From the NCBI GenBank assembly GCA_013368315.1, contig JAACJM010000039.1, positions 372,001-436,000 of the forward strand: a DNA stretch of 64,000 bases, written 5' to 3'. Each line of letters starts with the position of its first letter. Within the stretch, counting starts at the first letter, position 1. Shown piece after piece: positions 11,784 to 23,748 of the stretch. This stretch comes from Tetrapyrgos nigripes (lineage: Eukaryota; Basidiomycota; Agaricomycetes; Agaricales; Campanellaceae). The position numbers and the translations under genes were made by a program. The notes beneath the pieces are model-generated. The model was given only the letters and a program-made list of their open reading frames with translations. It was not told the DNA's origin and searched no databases.

Positions 11784-14082
11784 CTAATCTTCTCGGACGA
11801 AAGCAAGTCGGCGGCGGTTGTTACCCTAACAAACAAAAGGTATATATATATAAGCCTTCTTTCAACAACAAAGGTCTAATGTAGAAAACTCACCCGGGCA
11901 CCTGTCCCATTTTTGTTACCGTTCGCATTGCCTCCACCGTTCGACTTACCGGCTCCATTCCCGTTGTCATCTCCAGCTGTGAACTAGAGACACAGTCGAT
12001 CGGTCACCGCTCAAAACCCTCCAAAGAAAAATAAGTACTCACGTAGACACAATCGTCTAAAGCTCCATGCTGTGCAATGGGAACGATGACTGGGCGGTGT
12101 TAGGACCTGAAAATCATATCATGAAGCCTAACTTACCTGGTTGATGATTCGCAGCAGCATTGATTGAGCACATTCTGTACGCTCCCGCTGGTAACCCCTG
12201 GTCAACCTGAGCGGTGACGATACCCTAGCGAAGATGTCAGCACGTATGCTTTACTGATTCAAAGCAAAAACTTACCCCTTGAGCTTTGCCATTAATACCC
12301 TATTCATTCAAGGAGCGCTCAGCGCCCGTCAAGATACATCGAGAAGGGGATTGGACACACCTTGAAAAACACAAAGTTTTTGGGATTGGTCAGTTTGGTG
12401 CTACCAAGACCATCCGGAAGCTCCTCTATGACGAGATGAGAGTGGCCGATGATTTGACCTTGGCCGTTCAGCTGTTGAGGGGCAGCAAAGTAGTTGGTGT
12501 CGGCGTTGACAAAGTTGCCTGTCTCGATGTTCTTGATGGCCATGGAGATCTTCATGGTAAAAATCAAAGTTAGCGTTGAATGACGAGGCGTAAAAGTAAA
12601 TTCACGTACCGTAAATGCTTTGTTAGGCTGAATAGTGTCACCATTCGCGGGGCTGGTAAACTTGCTTGACGGCATGTTGTCGACGGAAGGAATGGCACCG
12701 ATGGGAGCAGGGTTACATGATCCAGACTGGATTTGTTTGCCATCTAAAGGAAGGTTCAATAAGAAAGGTCCAAGACGTCACCACGAACGAAGGAACTCAC
12801 TAGTGATGGGAAGGTTCGGAGTCGTAAGACAGAAGTTGATGAAGTTGTTTTTCGAAGTCAAACTGGCGACTTGGCCCTCGGTGGGTTGGGCTTGACCATC
12901 TTGAGCAAAGCCAGATGCGATGACACGGGGGTCCAAGGCTATAAAATGGAAGGAAATTTAGGATAGACCCAAAAAGACCGACGGAAACCACACACTGAGA
13001 GAGACCTGAGGATCATTGTTACCATTGTCATCACCATTCCCGCCGTTGTCGTTGCTGTTGTTGCTGTTGCCGCCAACATTCCCCTGACCACCATTGCCAT
13101 TCGCCGACCCAGACCCAGAGCCGGAAGGAGCGTTGTTGTTTACACCAGGTGCCGCCTCTGCATTAGGACCCTGAATAGCTTGAGCAGCCCGGTTATTCGG
13201 AGCAGGATCACCAAACCCGCAACCACCATCTCGCTCCTGGGCAACTACAGCTCCAGCACATTTACCAGTGTGGAACCCACAACAGCCAGATTCACAATCG
13301 GCGTCTGAAGTGCATCCACCAGTTATGAATTGAGTCCCTTTGGGTGATGCAGCGGGTGAGGTTGCAGATGCTGATGCTGAACCTTGGTTGTTGCTTTTGC
13401 CATTGCCGGAGTTCGATGAAGAAGTGGAAGAACCTGATCCGGAAGGAGCATTGTTATTAACACCTGGTGCAGCTTCAGCATTGGGTCCCTGAATGGCTTG
13501 AGCAGCACGGTTGTTGGGCTGGGGATCACCAAAACCACAACCACCATCTCGCTCTTGGGCGATGACAGGTCCGGCACATTTGCCAGTGTGGAAACCACAA
13601 CAGCCAGATTTACAATTGGCGTCTGAGGTGCATGCACCAGTGATGAACTGGGTTCCGGCTGACGATGAAGCAGAGGATGTTGCGGTTGCTGAACCTGAAT
13701 CTGAACCTTTGTTGCCGTTGGATGAACCGGACCCAGAACCGGACCCAGCGTTATTATTCACCCCAGGTGCAGCTTCTGCATTGGGTCCCTGGATAGCCTG
13801 GGCAGCACGGTTGTTTGGCTGAGGGTCACCGAAACCACATCCACCGTCACGTTCTTGTGCAATGACAGCCCCGGCGCATTTACCGGTGTGGAATCCACAA
13901 CAGCCGGATTGGCAGTCTGCGTCTGAAGTGCATGGACCAGTGATAAACTGAGGGCCGGCGCGTGAGACAAGGAGATTATCAAGAGAAGAAGATGACCGAG
14001 AGTTGATGGAAAGGGAAGAGACGGAAAGAATGTTGGAGAAGATAGGGAGAAAGATGAGAGTTGAAAGAGATATAGCTTTCAT
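11784..14082 (-). CDS. Secreted protein with three BAS2-like cysteine modules fused to a conserved C-terminal domain
   Basis: Nine exons, complement(12996..14082, 12801..12938, 12610..12743, 12361..12549, 12276..12299, 12137..12224, 12043..12089, 11894..11983, 11784..11825), give 612 residues. After a signal peptide (about 1-24) come three almost identical modules of 68 residues (45-112, 145-212, 251-318), each with GCCGFHTGKCAG and AQERDGGCGFGDP, the pattern of biotrophy-associated secreted protein 2 (BAS2) of plant-pathogenic fungi. Ser/Gly/Asn linkers separate them. The C-terminal part begins LTLDPRVIASGF and carries GHSHLVIEELPDG and NHQPVIVP; it matches a conserved extracellular domain of unknown function common in fungi. 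The tail is Asn/Gly-rich. The role is unknown; a wall-associated or effector-like protein is an inference. Confidence 0.85.
13129..13950 (-). repeat. Three tandem BAS2-like coding modules
   Basis: Units lie at about 13747-13950, 13447-13650 and 13129-13332 (minus strand), each 204 bp, separated by diverged linkers of about 96-114 bp. At protein level the modules differ at only a handful of positions, for example C-TSDADCQSG, C-TSDANCKSG and C-TSDADCESG, while the linkers differ freely. This suggests recent duplication or gene conversion with selection on the cysteine module. Confidence 0.85.
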
Positions 14083-14845
14083 TCTTAATGTCGTCGAGTT
14101 TAAGGAGAGTTAATTGCTACAATGGTTCGTGAAATAGATGCGTTCAACGCGTTCAGTGAGCCTGAGGGACCACAAGAACGGTCAGAAACCGATAAGCAAG
14201 ACATTGGAATGAGAAGTACTCACAAGCGCGTTAGAGGTCGTGAAAACGTTGAGACAGCACAGCTGCAGGACACCCGGACACAGAAAAGGAAGGGAGGGTC
14301 GTGGAAGATGTAGACGAAGGGGCTGATAGCATTTTCGACTTCGACTCTTATTTATACCCGGGGACCATCATCGGAGCAAGGCTGTTGTAACAATGGCAGA
14401 GGCGAAGAACAATGAAGAAGCGTTTTTCTTTCCCAAAAAGGAAAGTCAACAAGAATAAACCAATTTGACAATAAAGGGATGGTGCAAATATAGATAATGG
14501 TCAACCGGCTCACCAGCTTCGAACAATTAGGTTTTTGGCCATCAATGGGAATGGTGGCACAATATTGGAGAAAGGGCTAAGCAAAGACTTACCCCCGACG
14601 TCACTCTTGACATGACCAACTTCGGCTGGACCTAGTCAACTGAGGTCCCTTCAAATTCGGAGATGCCGTTGCTCGTCTTATGCCTGAGAGTCAGACTGAA
14701 AGGTAAGCCACAAATCATTCATACATGTTGAAATGCCGTAGAAAGAGGGGAGAAATACAGGACGAGAAAGATACAGTAGCCGAGACTAAGTTAACTGAAT
14801 GGCGTCGAGATCGTTAGCTAACACACCCAGGTTTTGCGAACATGA
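14083..14845. other. Intergenic region upstream of the BAS2-repeat gene
   Basis: Holds the promoter of the BAS2-repeat gene and the 3' flank of the SAP30-like gene. Small open frames here show no family signature. Confidence 0.45.
14349..14356 (-). promoter_or_regulatory. TATA box of the BAS2-repeat gene
   Basis: The minus strand reads TATAAATA, 267 bp upstream of the start codon at 14082. The spacing implies a leader of roughly 230 nt, possibly with a leader intron. Confidence 0.4.
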
Positions 14846-15554
14846 CTACCAAGTCTTCCCGTTCTTGGACCTTTCCACCGCGCACATGAAAGCAGCAAGC
14901 GTATCGACTTCATCCCTCCCATTAATTGTCAACGTCTCCCTGAAGTGCTTGCTCGCGATTTTTGCTAGCTCGTTGTGGATGTCTTGGACATCGTGTAGGA
15001 TGTAAGTACGTTTCGGGGCAGGAACGGGCAAATCTTCACGGATATCTGGCTTCGGGCTTCTTCTTCGGTCACGCTTAGGGCGGTTGGCGGGAGTGATAGG
15101 CAACGGTGGTGGTGAAGTTGGACGTGAAGGACCACGACATCCAAACAGGGTCGAGGCCAATGAATTTGGAAGTGGAGGGTCCTCCGAAGGAGAGATAAGG
15201 GGTACGAGATCATGACGCTCGAGATAGCGATGTAACTGCGTGTTTGATAATTTGACAAAATCCACCTGGAAAAAGGAGACCAAACGAATGTGTAAGTCAG
15301 AAGAAATACAAGCTCATGTACGCAGAAGAACGCACCATGGATATCTTGTTCTCGCTTTCTGGTGCCCTCTGAGGAGGTGCTGCCGTACCTATCCCACTTG
15401 AAAGCTCAGCTATTCTCTTCCTCTTCAACCTAGGCTCGGAATCTGCGCCAGAGGCCTGTCTCCCAATAGACGAGGGTCCAATATAGGTAGCGTCTTCATT
15501 GGCTACTCTTTTCCGAGGTTGACGATGACGAATTCCAAAGACTGAGCTTGACAT
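14846..15554 (-). CDS. Small basic nuclear protein with a SAP30-like Sin3-binding segment
   Basis: Two exons, complement(15336..15554, 14846..15265), give 212 residues; the ATG at 15554 has an ACCATG context and the 70-nt intron has good ends. The first 70 residues are basic and disordered (RQPRKR, LKRKR). The second exon starts VDFVKLSNTQLHRYLERHDL, then has a Pro-rich insert with TPANRPKRDRRR, and ends in a helix-like part (DVQDIHNELAKIASKHF). This split pattern resembles the Sin3-binding domain of SAP30 subunits of histone deacetylase complexes, which would place it in a Sin3-Rpd3 type corepressor. The match is by eye and the insert is long, so the assignment is tentative. An in-frame ATG at 15647 would extend the N-terminus by 31 residues. 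Confidence 0.55.
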
Positions 15555-15805
15555 GGTGGGTTGCAAACACTGGCGTAATCCGCTCGATCCATTCCCGCCC
15601 GCCTGTGGCTGTAAACTGAAGTAGTTTCCGGTCATGAGCAGCATCACGGCGAGAGTCTGGAGAATTTTGCTTGAGCAAGTGAAGTACGTCCATATGCGGA
15701 GGCATCATATCACAGTCTACATGATATTGGACCAGAATGTCAACTACGCGAGGTCAAGAAACAAGTCCAACCACTCTACTTTCTAGCTTCAAATTCCAAG
15801 AGTAG

Positions 15806-17441
15806 TTACCCTAACGCAGGAAGCTCGTCAGAGTCATCATCATAATCGTCCTGATCTCCCGGATCCGAATCATCGACCACCATCGGTTGTTCGTCCTCGT
15901 CCTCATCATCTTCGTCATCTTCGTCCTTCTCGTAATCATCATCTTCGTTCAAGTGGTAAGAACGTTCCTCACCCGCAGCTTCCACACGTTCCCAATCTTC
16001 CGCAATAGCATACTTATACATCGGAATATCCATCTCCCTCATTGAGATCCCATAGCGAAGACATTCCTCCTTCAGCTCTGCCACCGCACCCGGAGAAAAC
16101 TTCTTGAGATTTCGGGGTCGCCAAAGGCCGTCATCGCTCTTTGGTTCTGCTGCCTGGGTCCAACTCAAGATGACACTTGTTAAAGAAACCAACTTGGAAA
16201 CAACAGACTTCAACGCTCGTACTTGCGAGTCTGTACCAGCGTGGAAATGAAGCTCGCTCAAAACCGGAAAGCTAGCGAGAATCCCCAGGTAAAAAGACTC
16301 GTCCTCTCCGTTCGTTTTGAATGTGTTTGCATTGGTCTGAAGCGTGACTAAACGCGTCATTTTGGCGGCCAACCCGTTTGTAATGAGAGGGCCTGGATAA
16401 TCAGAGCCTGGAAGACTTGGGAACAACGTCAGAACGCGTAATGACGCGCCCCATCGCTCTAGAGCCTTCTTTGGGTCTCCGTGCGTCTTTGGTTCCAGGC
16501 GAAATTGGAAGGGCTCCAGGTACTCCAGATTGGGGGCGATGAGTGAGAGACACCGACATGGTATGTGATCGAACCATCCCCTCCATTGCAACCGCTTGAA
16601 ATTGGGGCAAGCGTTTGGTCGAGGATGAAGAACGGCAGTCCGGGTAGCCATTCGGAGGATACGTTTTTCACGGTCTTCTTTCAAGAGTTTCACCCGTTCT
16701 GCATAGAATCGATCGGTTTTCGGATCATAATCCTGGTCTTCGTCCCACCAAGATTTCACTGGTTCTTCAATTTCTTCTGATCCGGCCTCCCATTCCAGCC
16801 CATCGACGCAGGGATGTTCATCATAGTGGATGACGGTTTCGATGTCGGGAAGGTGCTGCAAAATGACGAGAAGCTGATCAAGAGTGCAAAAGGAATCGCA
16901 CTCAGTGTCTTGAAAATTATATCTGCGTAGTTCAAGTAGTGAGCATCACCGTATGGCATCCAGAATTTAATACACACCTGCTGAGTCTCAACTCCTTGAG
17001 AAACCTCTTCTCCTTAATAACAGCGTGAAAATCGCGTAGAAAGTACCCATTCCATCCTAAAATGTAGAGCTTCTGTACGTTTGGGCACAGACCAAGTAGC
17101 TTGATTTGATTCGCGGCCTCCTTCTTTGTCAATTTCGTGGTCAAGTATATCTCTCGAACCAGTAAGCCAAGATGCGGATTGTCCTCCAAAACAGCACACA
17201 GCTTCCGAAGAGCTTTTTCACCGTTACGATTTTCGAATCCCAAAGAAATGGTAGCGTAGAGAACCTCCCTAGCGACAGCGTTCCATGTTTTGCATACGCG
17301 AAGAAGAGGTACCAGGGCGTAGAGTGGGTGAAAAGAGCTGTGGAAGATGTCACGGAGAGGGACGCTTCTAAAGAACACGAATGTGAAGATCTTCTTCAGA
17401 ATGCCGGGATTCAGTACATCATTCTGCTTGGTAGGCAGCAT
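15806..17441 (-). CDS. F-box-like/LRR-type protein with an acidic C-terminal tail
   Basis: Two exons, complement(16978..17441, 15806..16922), encode 526 residues. Residues about 10-60 (NPGILKKIFTFVF ... LVPLLRVCKTWNAVAREVLY) have the hydrophobic and Trp spacing of the degenerate F-box common in agaricomycetes. The middle has leucine-rich segments with the LRR rhythm (LRELRLS-like, LKKF). The last 60 residues are extremely acidic, with D/E runs interrupted by QPMVVDD. Such proteins act as substrate receptors of SCF ubiquitin ligases in well-studied cases; the substrate is unknown here. An upstream in-frame ATG (17555) is possible but the region before 17441 is not conserved-looking. Confidence 0.68.
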
Positions 17442-17706
17442 GATTGAAAGAAGGAAAGGTAAGACGCAACGCGTGGTCGCGAAATTCCGTTGCGCCATTC
17501 CGAAGACACTTGTAGCTTGCTTGTGGCACTGTGCTCTACAGTATCTTTCTACCAACTACGTAGCGTCTGACCGATTTTAGAAAGACTGTCCTTAACATTG
17601 ATCCGATACATTTGAGTTGTTCGTTCTTTCGGATTCATTCTTGCAAGCACCACTAGACATCAGATGTAAAGACAGATAGCTGGCATAAATGCACTCTCAT
17701 CATGCA

Positions 17707-20209
17707 TTATGGCCTGCCTCTTCTGAACAACCTTGGCTCTACCGATCTCCTAAAACCCGGTCCACCCTGGTCACCAAAAATCTGATTCGCTGGTACTGGA
17801 GGATTTGCGTCTCTCAGTGTTCCCCAGACATTGTCCCGTACCCATCCATCATTCTTTGTCGCAACATCACGGAAGTATGTAGCACCACGTTCATCGACGT
17901 AAGCAAATGTTTGGTCAGTGGCACCTGCAGGTTGTGCCACTAAACAAAGAATGCCGGAGCGGTTAAATTCAGAACGTACCTGTTCCGTTGATAGCATGCC
18001 GCAATCCAGGCCAGTCGTCCATCCCAATAAATCCTTTGGCATGCTGAACCGAATGAATCATGTGAGAAGGACCCGTAGGAGGTTGTAATGCACGAGTGTG
18101 GGTTTGATTTATTTCGGATCCATAGCCTCCTGCAGGACCTTCAGATGAGCTCCTGACAATGATAAGTACAGGTGCAGCACTCACCAAATTGCATGTCATA
18201 CAAGGAATAATTTGAAAAGACTGATAGAGGATATGTGAAAGCATCTCGCAAAACTTGAACCCCTTGATGAGTGGAAATAGTTGTCCCTATAGTAATTTGG
18301 TTTGTCGTCTGGAAAACATAGATTTTAACAACAAAAATGTAAAATGACAATAATAATCGGACCTGTATCCATCCCCCATCTGCATAGCTAGCTTCATTGA
18401 CGTACGTCAACGACTGAGAAAACTTTACCTTCTTCGTACCCTCGGACGTTTGAAGCTCGCCCTCGATGTTCAAAGAACGACTCCCAGTAACCTTGGTCCA
18501 TACTGTCGCATTCTTGGCACTGACATTGCCAACAGTGTCAATGTTCAGGTCAGGTACGTCGTAAGAAGTAATGCGTCCAGTTGTTTTTGAGGTCCCAGTA
18601 CGAACATGCACACTACCGGAGAGAAACCAGTTGGAATTGAAGGTAGGATTGGTACCTTGTCCAACGACCTTGAGAGTGATATTATGGACAGTATCTTCCG
18701 TTAATAAAGTGGGGATGAAAGGAGTTATATCAATCCAGTACGTTGGTGCGTCATAGGCACCATACGAAGTCAATGGACGCCAATTTGACGGAGTGATCCC
18801 TCCGGTGTATATGACAGCATAAGGCCAGACAACACCAGCCAGTTTTTCATCGACAAGGATCTGGACTTCACGGAAGGGTCCTTTTCCGATGATGCCTGCT
18901 TCAGTTGAGAACGCGTCGACGAACTCGTCTGGGGCGTCTGAATTGACGTCGTCATCAAAGTAGAGAACTAGAAGATAATCATTTTGCTCACTCTGGTACC
19001 AAAACTCCTCTGCCGCATTGCCTGATACAAGTAACTCAACGTAGGCCTCGATTGCAGTCTCTGGAAGCGTAACGTTGGTTGTACCTCCAGCATCGGTATC
19101 CACAGCAAAGTAGTTCGTCAAGTTTGGGGACAAGTTGGAAAGCGGAATGATGAAATCGGAAGTCTTCGGCGTGGCGAAACTCTCGGTCGGTGCATGGAAC
19201 GTAGCAGTCAGAGTGACTATACGTGCATAGATGTGAGTGATATTCTGATAATTTGTTGTATCAAATTTTACCATTGAACACTCCGTCGAGTAACCTGAGC
19301 ATGTGCATGAGCTGAATTGTCGACTCGTCTTGCAAACTGAAAACTCACAGACTAGAATCTATGATGTTGCTGAAATCCATCTTGACTGTCCCATCCTGCT
19401 CAAAAAGCGGGGTGAAATGCGTCACATCCTTGAGGCTATAACGAGTTAAGTATCTTGAGAAACACTTGAATGAATACAAATACGCACGTAGTCCAAACAG
19501 TCCCGGTCTTCGTCGGCTCTGCACTAGACGTTCTCCAGACTTCGCAACGCGTCAAGGTTGGGTTGTAAGACAAAAGATGGATCGAAACTTACTCTCAGTT
19601 TGAGAGAGATAGATGACCTGTAAACGGATCAATTGGCATCAGCGAGTGCAGAGGCATAGCTGAAGGAGCGGTTAACTCACACCCAGGCGGTCGTATTGGG
19701 TTCCAATACTACAGAAAAATGTTCATAAGAATCATACTTCCATATAAGAAATTGAGAAACTCACGAGTATACCGTCAAATTGAGACTAATAGCAGCCCAT
19801 TTCCCTCTTTCTCCACAATCTGCGTCCGTGGGTGGACTGTATGGCACAACAGCAGGAGCTCCAAAGGATCCATCACCTACCCAAAAGGTCGAGGTCAACA
19901 CCAACGCAAATAATCTCATTGTCGAAGTCATTCACCAAAAATATGCTCTAAAAGAACAACCTCACACCATGTTCCATCTTGGGGTACGACGGGAGGTGCA
20001 AACACTTGAAGATCGACTAGCGGTGCAACAGTGGGATCATCAGTGGACAGTGGAACCCGGGCTTCGAGCCGTGGATCTTCCGAAGCTGCGAGCTCTTGAG
20101 ATTTCTGTGCTAAACCATCAAAGACAGGTTTCAGTTCTTCAAATGTCACTTGGCCGAGGACGACAGGAGTAGACACGAGGAGAGCATCGACCAACATCCT
20201 GAGACGCAT
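17707..20209 (-). CDS. Peptide-N4-(N-acetyl-beta-glucosaminyl)asparagine amidase A (PNGase A type), secreted
   Basis: Eleven exons, complement(19936..20209, 19765..19876, 19681..19708, 19593..19617, 19488..19539, 19349..19435, 19272..19294, 18363..19216, 18185..18308, 17980..18138, 17707..17939), give 656 residues. Three exons are only 23-28 nt and the last intron is 40 nt. A signal peptide (1-19) is followed by family landmarks: LQVFAPPVVP, GTQYDRLG, IWRTSSAEPT, LKDVTHFTPLF, GPFREVQILVDEKLAGVVWP and YTGGITPSNWRP. PNGase A removes N-glycans from glycoproteins and is extracellular or vacuolar. Many NxS/T sites are present in the protein itself. Frames and motifs are intact. Confidence 0.92.
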
Positions 20210-20260
20210 GATGAGGGAGAGCTTGAGAAGGAGCTATCAAGCGCATATGCATCGTGCAGG

Positions 20261-20266
20261 TTTATA
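20261..20266 (-). promoter_or_regulatory. TATA box of the PNGase A gene
   Basis: The minus strand reads TATAAA 52 bp upstream of the start codon, in line with a short leader. Confidence 0.4.
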
Positions 20267-20453
20267 GGGAAATGTACGCGTCATATGATCGTCCAAGATA
20301 AAGAAGTTTGCATTGTCATGATGAGAAGCAGATATCTCTCAAAATGGACTCACGACTCTCGTGCACACCAATGGCAGTGGCAAGCTCAAGGACAGCGTAG
20401 TTTATCTCTACCCAATTGAAAACAGGGATATCAGGCTGGTATAACTAGCGAAA

Positions 20454-22071
20454 TTAGTTATCACCATCGAACAAAACGTTCAACCAAGCAGCCAAACGGT
20501 ATCCAGCTTTTGCAATTTGCGTCTCAATCTTCAGAAGCTCCGAGTTAGCAGGGTATTCCAGACTTCAGCACAAAAATGGTATTTACCAAGGGAACAGCAT
20601 CATTGTAATAGCTAGAGGTGCACAAGTCATCGAATTGGTCATAGGTGAAGACAAATGACTGTAGAGGAGGGTTGCGAGATCAGCAAGAGAGCATGGTAAT
20701 GAACTACCCGGACTCACACAATCAAGCTTGTTGGAATCTTTCGCCCATTCAAGCGGGCACTCGAGGGGAGTTATTGCCCTTGGATGAAGGAAAAATTTGA
20801 CATCTTCCTTGACTGTTCTCTTCCTTGAAGCAGGAGTGGTGGTAGACGAACATTCCACCCAAGAAGCCGATTCCTCTGTGAAGTTACCAGACTGTGTATA
20901 TAGACCATATCAGGTAGGTTGAAGCAAGGAGTTAAACATTTTACTCACTCGGATACGATCCACCAATGAACCAGCCCAGTCAGTCACCGAACCACTGAAA
21001 TTCTCGTCAACCAGTTTCTCGACGAGTTTGCTGTCTGCGAAGTAAGATGAAGTGAGTATGAGTGCTGGTCATGTTAAAGCTGAGAAACGGAATTAAGACG
21101 TACCCCATAGGGAATGTAAGTTAGTTGAGCTGCCGCTACATGTAACGTCGATGTCATTGCCACCGACGGCTTCAGCTTCGACGTGAAGGGGTTGATGTAG
21201 ATCGCCAATAAACTAGAAATTGAGGAGTCAGTTCCTACTGATGCAGGGATAAAAGAAAAACTACACTTACGTGGTCTATAGAATGATCAATACCTCATCT
21301 TCAGTAGAACAACAAGCCAGTTGAAAACTCACCAAGGAATTTCAGAGCTTCTTGTGTCTGTGTAGCTGACAAGGAAGTGTCAACCACACGACTGGTATAA
21401 TTCGCGATGGCAGTCACTGTATGAGATTACCCTGAGCATCCTTTGACAGGAGACGATGCATAAGCACCCACAAACACACCGTCCGTCAGCACAATCCCGC
21501 GATTGAGAAACAGAACAGGAAGACGGAGGACTATCTGCAGGGCATTATGATGCCGTTCAATAATGCAGAACGAACATGACGCTTTCAAAATTTCACCTTC
21601 TGCATCAACGTAGTGAAGGTTGGAGGCCCTGCCAGTACGGTTCAAACAGAATGAATATCCAAACCAAGTGAATACTCACCAGTCATAAGAGTGATCACTC
21701 TTGATATTGTCTGCCCACTAGAAAGAAACATAGACTTGAGGACTAGCGCACGAGAAGCATTGGATGGACCTTGGTCTTACCGTCGCTGCAGGACCGAGAG
21801 ATTCGGAGTATTGTGACCCAAGTGTGGACTGAACAAATGAAAGAGCATTGGGAGCAAGAAACTAGTACGAATTGAGCCAACTTTCATCACAGCAGACGCA
21901 AATGATGTCTTTACCGGCATAGCGACGTATCTACAGCTCGGGTCGGTGCATATTCTGAAGAAGTGAACAAGAAACGTACCCTACAGCTTCATGACCAATA
22001 GTACCCCATCCATAGACCTTCACTGAACCAAGCACTGGCAACAGTGCAGCGAGCTGAACGAATCTGACCAT
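20454..22071 (-). CDS. Secreted S1/P1-type nuclease
   Basis: Thirteen exons, complement(21980..22071, 21915..21930, 21781..21861, 21680..21717, 21597..21628, 21472..21534, 21333..21416, 21271..21275, 21104..21212, 20949..21034, 20718..20891, 20587..20658, 20454..20528), give 308 residues. The signal peptide ends just before Trp22, the amino-terminal zinc ligand of mature S1/P1 enzymes (WGTIGHEAVGYVA). Further ligands are seen in TWADNI, LHYVDAE and HFIGDLHQPLH (137-147) and NLHSLWD. The exon at 21271..21275 is only 5 nt and codes for Asp136 and the zinc ligand His137; exon 2 has 16 nt. S1/P1 nucleases degrade single-stranded DNA and RNA and remove 3' phosphates, using three zinc ions. Every ligand motif is intact, so it should be functional. 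Confidence 0.92.
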
Positions 22072-22298
22072 GATGCCCTTGAGATCTTCAGAATGACTGA
22101 CTGCGGGTAGGGAGGATTGCAATGTGATGGAGCAGACTTGGGCTTCTACTTAAACGACGAGCAGCATATGTAGATAAGTAGACAGCATGTGAAGTGGTAT
22201 GCACATGGTTCAGAGATAAGCGCTAAGCGCTAAGCGTCAGCGCGTCAATGGGAAAGTAAATTACAGACGCGTCCGATCCTCTTCCCCGAGTCAGACAA

Positions 22299-23596
22299 GT
22301 TTTCGGATACCTGCAGAAGACTGACCAAAATGATGCGTGTCAGTCTGCCAGGCGCATGTTCTTCCAACCTTCATACCCTCAACTGTGAAGGCCGATACCA
22401 GGTGTTTGATGATGCGATCTTCTTCATGCACGTAGTGCAACGAGGTAAGCTTCTGTTAATCTGAGTAGGGTCTATCGCCACTCGTATATCATGGAGACTG
22501 TACAGTTGCGAGTGCCAGAGCTTGATCACTTCCTTGTCAATAAACATTTCTCTTCCGAATCAACTCATTGGAGCCTTCAAACTCATAGGAACCTTCTTGA
22601 ACACCTCCCATTACTTCATGACGTCTTAATACCTTCTTTGTGTGAACATATCTCCAGTCTTCACCGCTTTGGGCTTTTTAAAATTTACGGTTCACCTCAT
22701 ACGGTAACCTTACCACGACTGCTACAAATCTATCAATGGCCGAAGGACTACGTATTCCCTCTCGAAGACTTCAGGATGAACATGCTGCAAGACGATCGTT
22801 CCTATCATTCCACACTTTTGACACTTCCACGTCCTCAAGCTCAATTTCTACACACCCAACGATCCCCAATGCAGACAGCCGGAAGTCTGCGAAGTTGACA
22901 TCTGGTTTGACCATTATCGAAGGCGTCTGTCTGGCTTGCAAACATATCACTTTCAGACTCATTTCCGGACATCCTGTTAATATTATGGACCAGGTCTGTC
23001 GGAGTTGCAGAAATTGAATATTGATTGGATGCCTTACATATGGTAGTAACAACAGTAAAACTACCAGTCTTTGGGCTTTGTTTGCCCTCTTTGCCCTGAC
23101 CTCCGAAATCTCGAACTCTATATCAATGCCAACTGCAAGATACTCCACCCTTTGAGCTTTGTTCTTTACTACCCACTATCCGAGGAGTAGAAGCCGCAGA
23201 GTATGATGGATTTCGGATATGCTGAGGCCATAGAGGAGGGAGAGGATATCACTCTGGCTGAATTACTGGGGCAGATTCTCCCACCCAAGTACTGATTGTG
23301 TTGCATTGTTGAGGAATTTGGATTGAAACGCAGAGTCCAAGAGCTGCGTGATAGATGGGCAAACGTACGCAGGCTTTTCACTCGCTTCCATAACCTTTAT
23401 TCGACAATATGGTAGCAGCAAGAAGAGATCCGAGCTAATAGCAGAAGAGAATAGCACTGGCTATGAGCCATGGCAAGTGGAGCAGTTTCTACTGATCGTT
23501 CTTCCTATCTCGTTTGTCAAGCGAGGAGGCCGGTTTGCGGGTTTGGTCGGTAGTACTACTGTACGGAAGGATGGGGACTGGACCAGGTTTATGTAG
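22299..23596 (+). pseudogene. Decayed LRR/F-box-like gene, copy 1 of a tandem pair
   Basis: This locus aligns by eye with the one starting near 23749, offset about 1450 bp. Shared landmarks include ATACCTGCAGAAGA-like and GATGCGTGTCA at the start, FDDA-(I/L)-x-FM, VQLRVPEL versus IQLRMPKL, and near the end GAACTGCGTGA-like and GATGGG. Copy 1 has stops and frame changes between these blocks, for example around 22440 and 23290-23350, where an open frame can only be followed by switching. The pieces have a leucine rhythm (NLLEHLPLLHDVLIPSL) like the C-terminal LRRs of fungal F-box proteins. No intact start with an F-box is present. Confidence 0.55.
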
Positions 23597-23748
23597 TCGT
23601 CATTATTAAGGTGTTTGCAGAAGGTGCTGTAGGTCCATTAATGCTGTTAATGCTGTTTGTACGTTGACAAATAACGCGGTCTTACACACGTTGGCTACAC
23701 AAAAGGTCAGCGCGTTATGCACGCAAATCCCGGAGCTTCTTGATCAAA

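Noticed and set aside
15496..15708. Minus-strand frame of 70 codons before the SAP30-like start
   Set aside because: It overlaps the chosen start in a different frame and cannot be joined to the SAP30-like exons by good splice sites.
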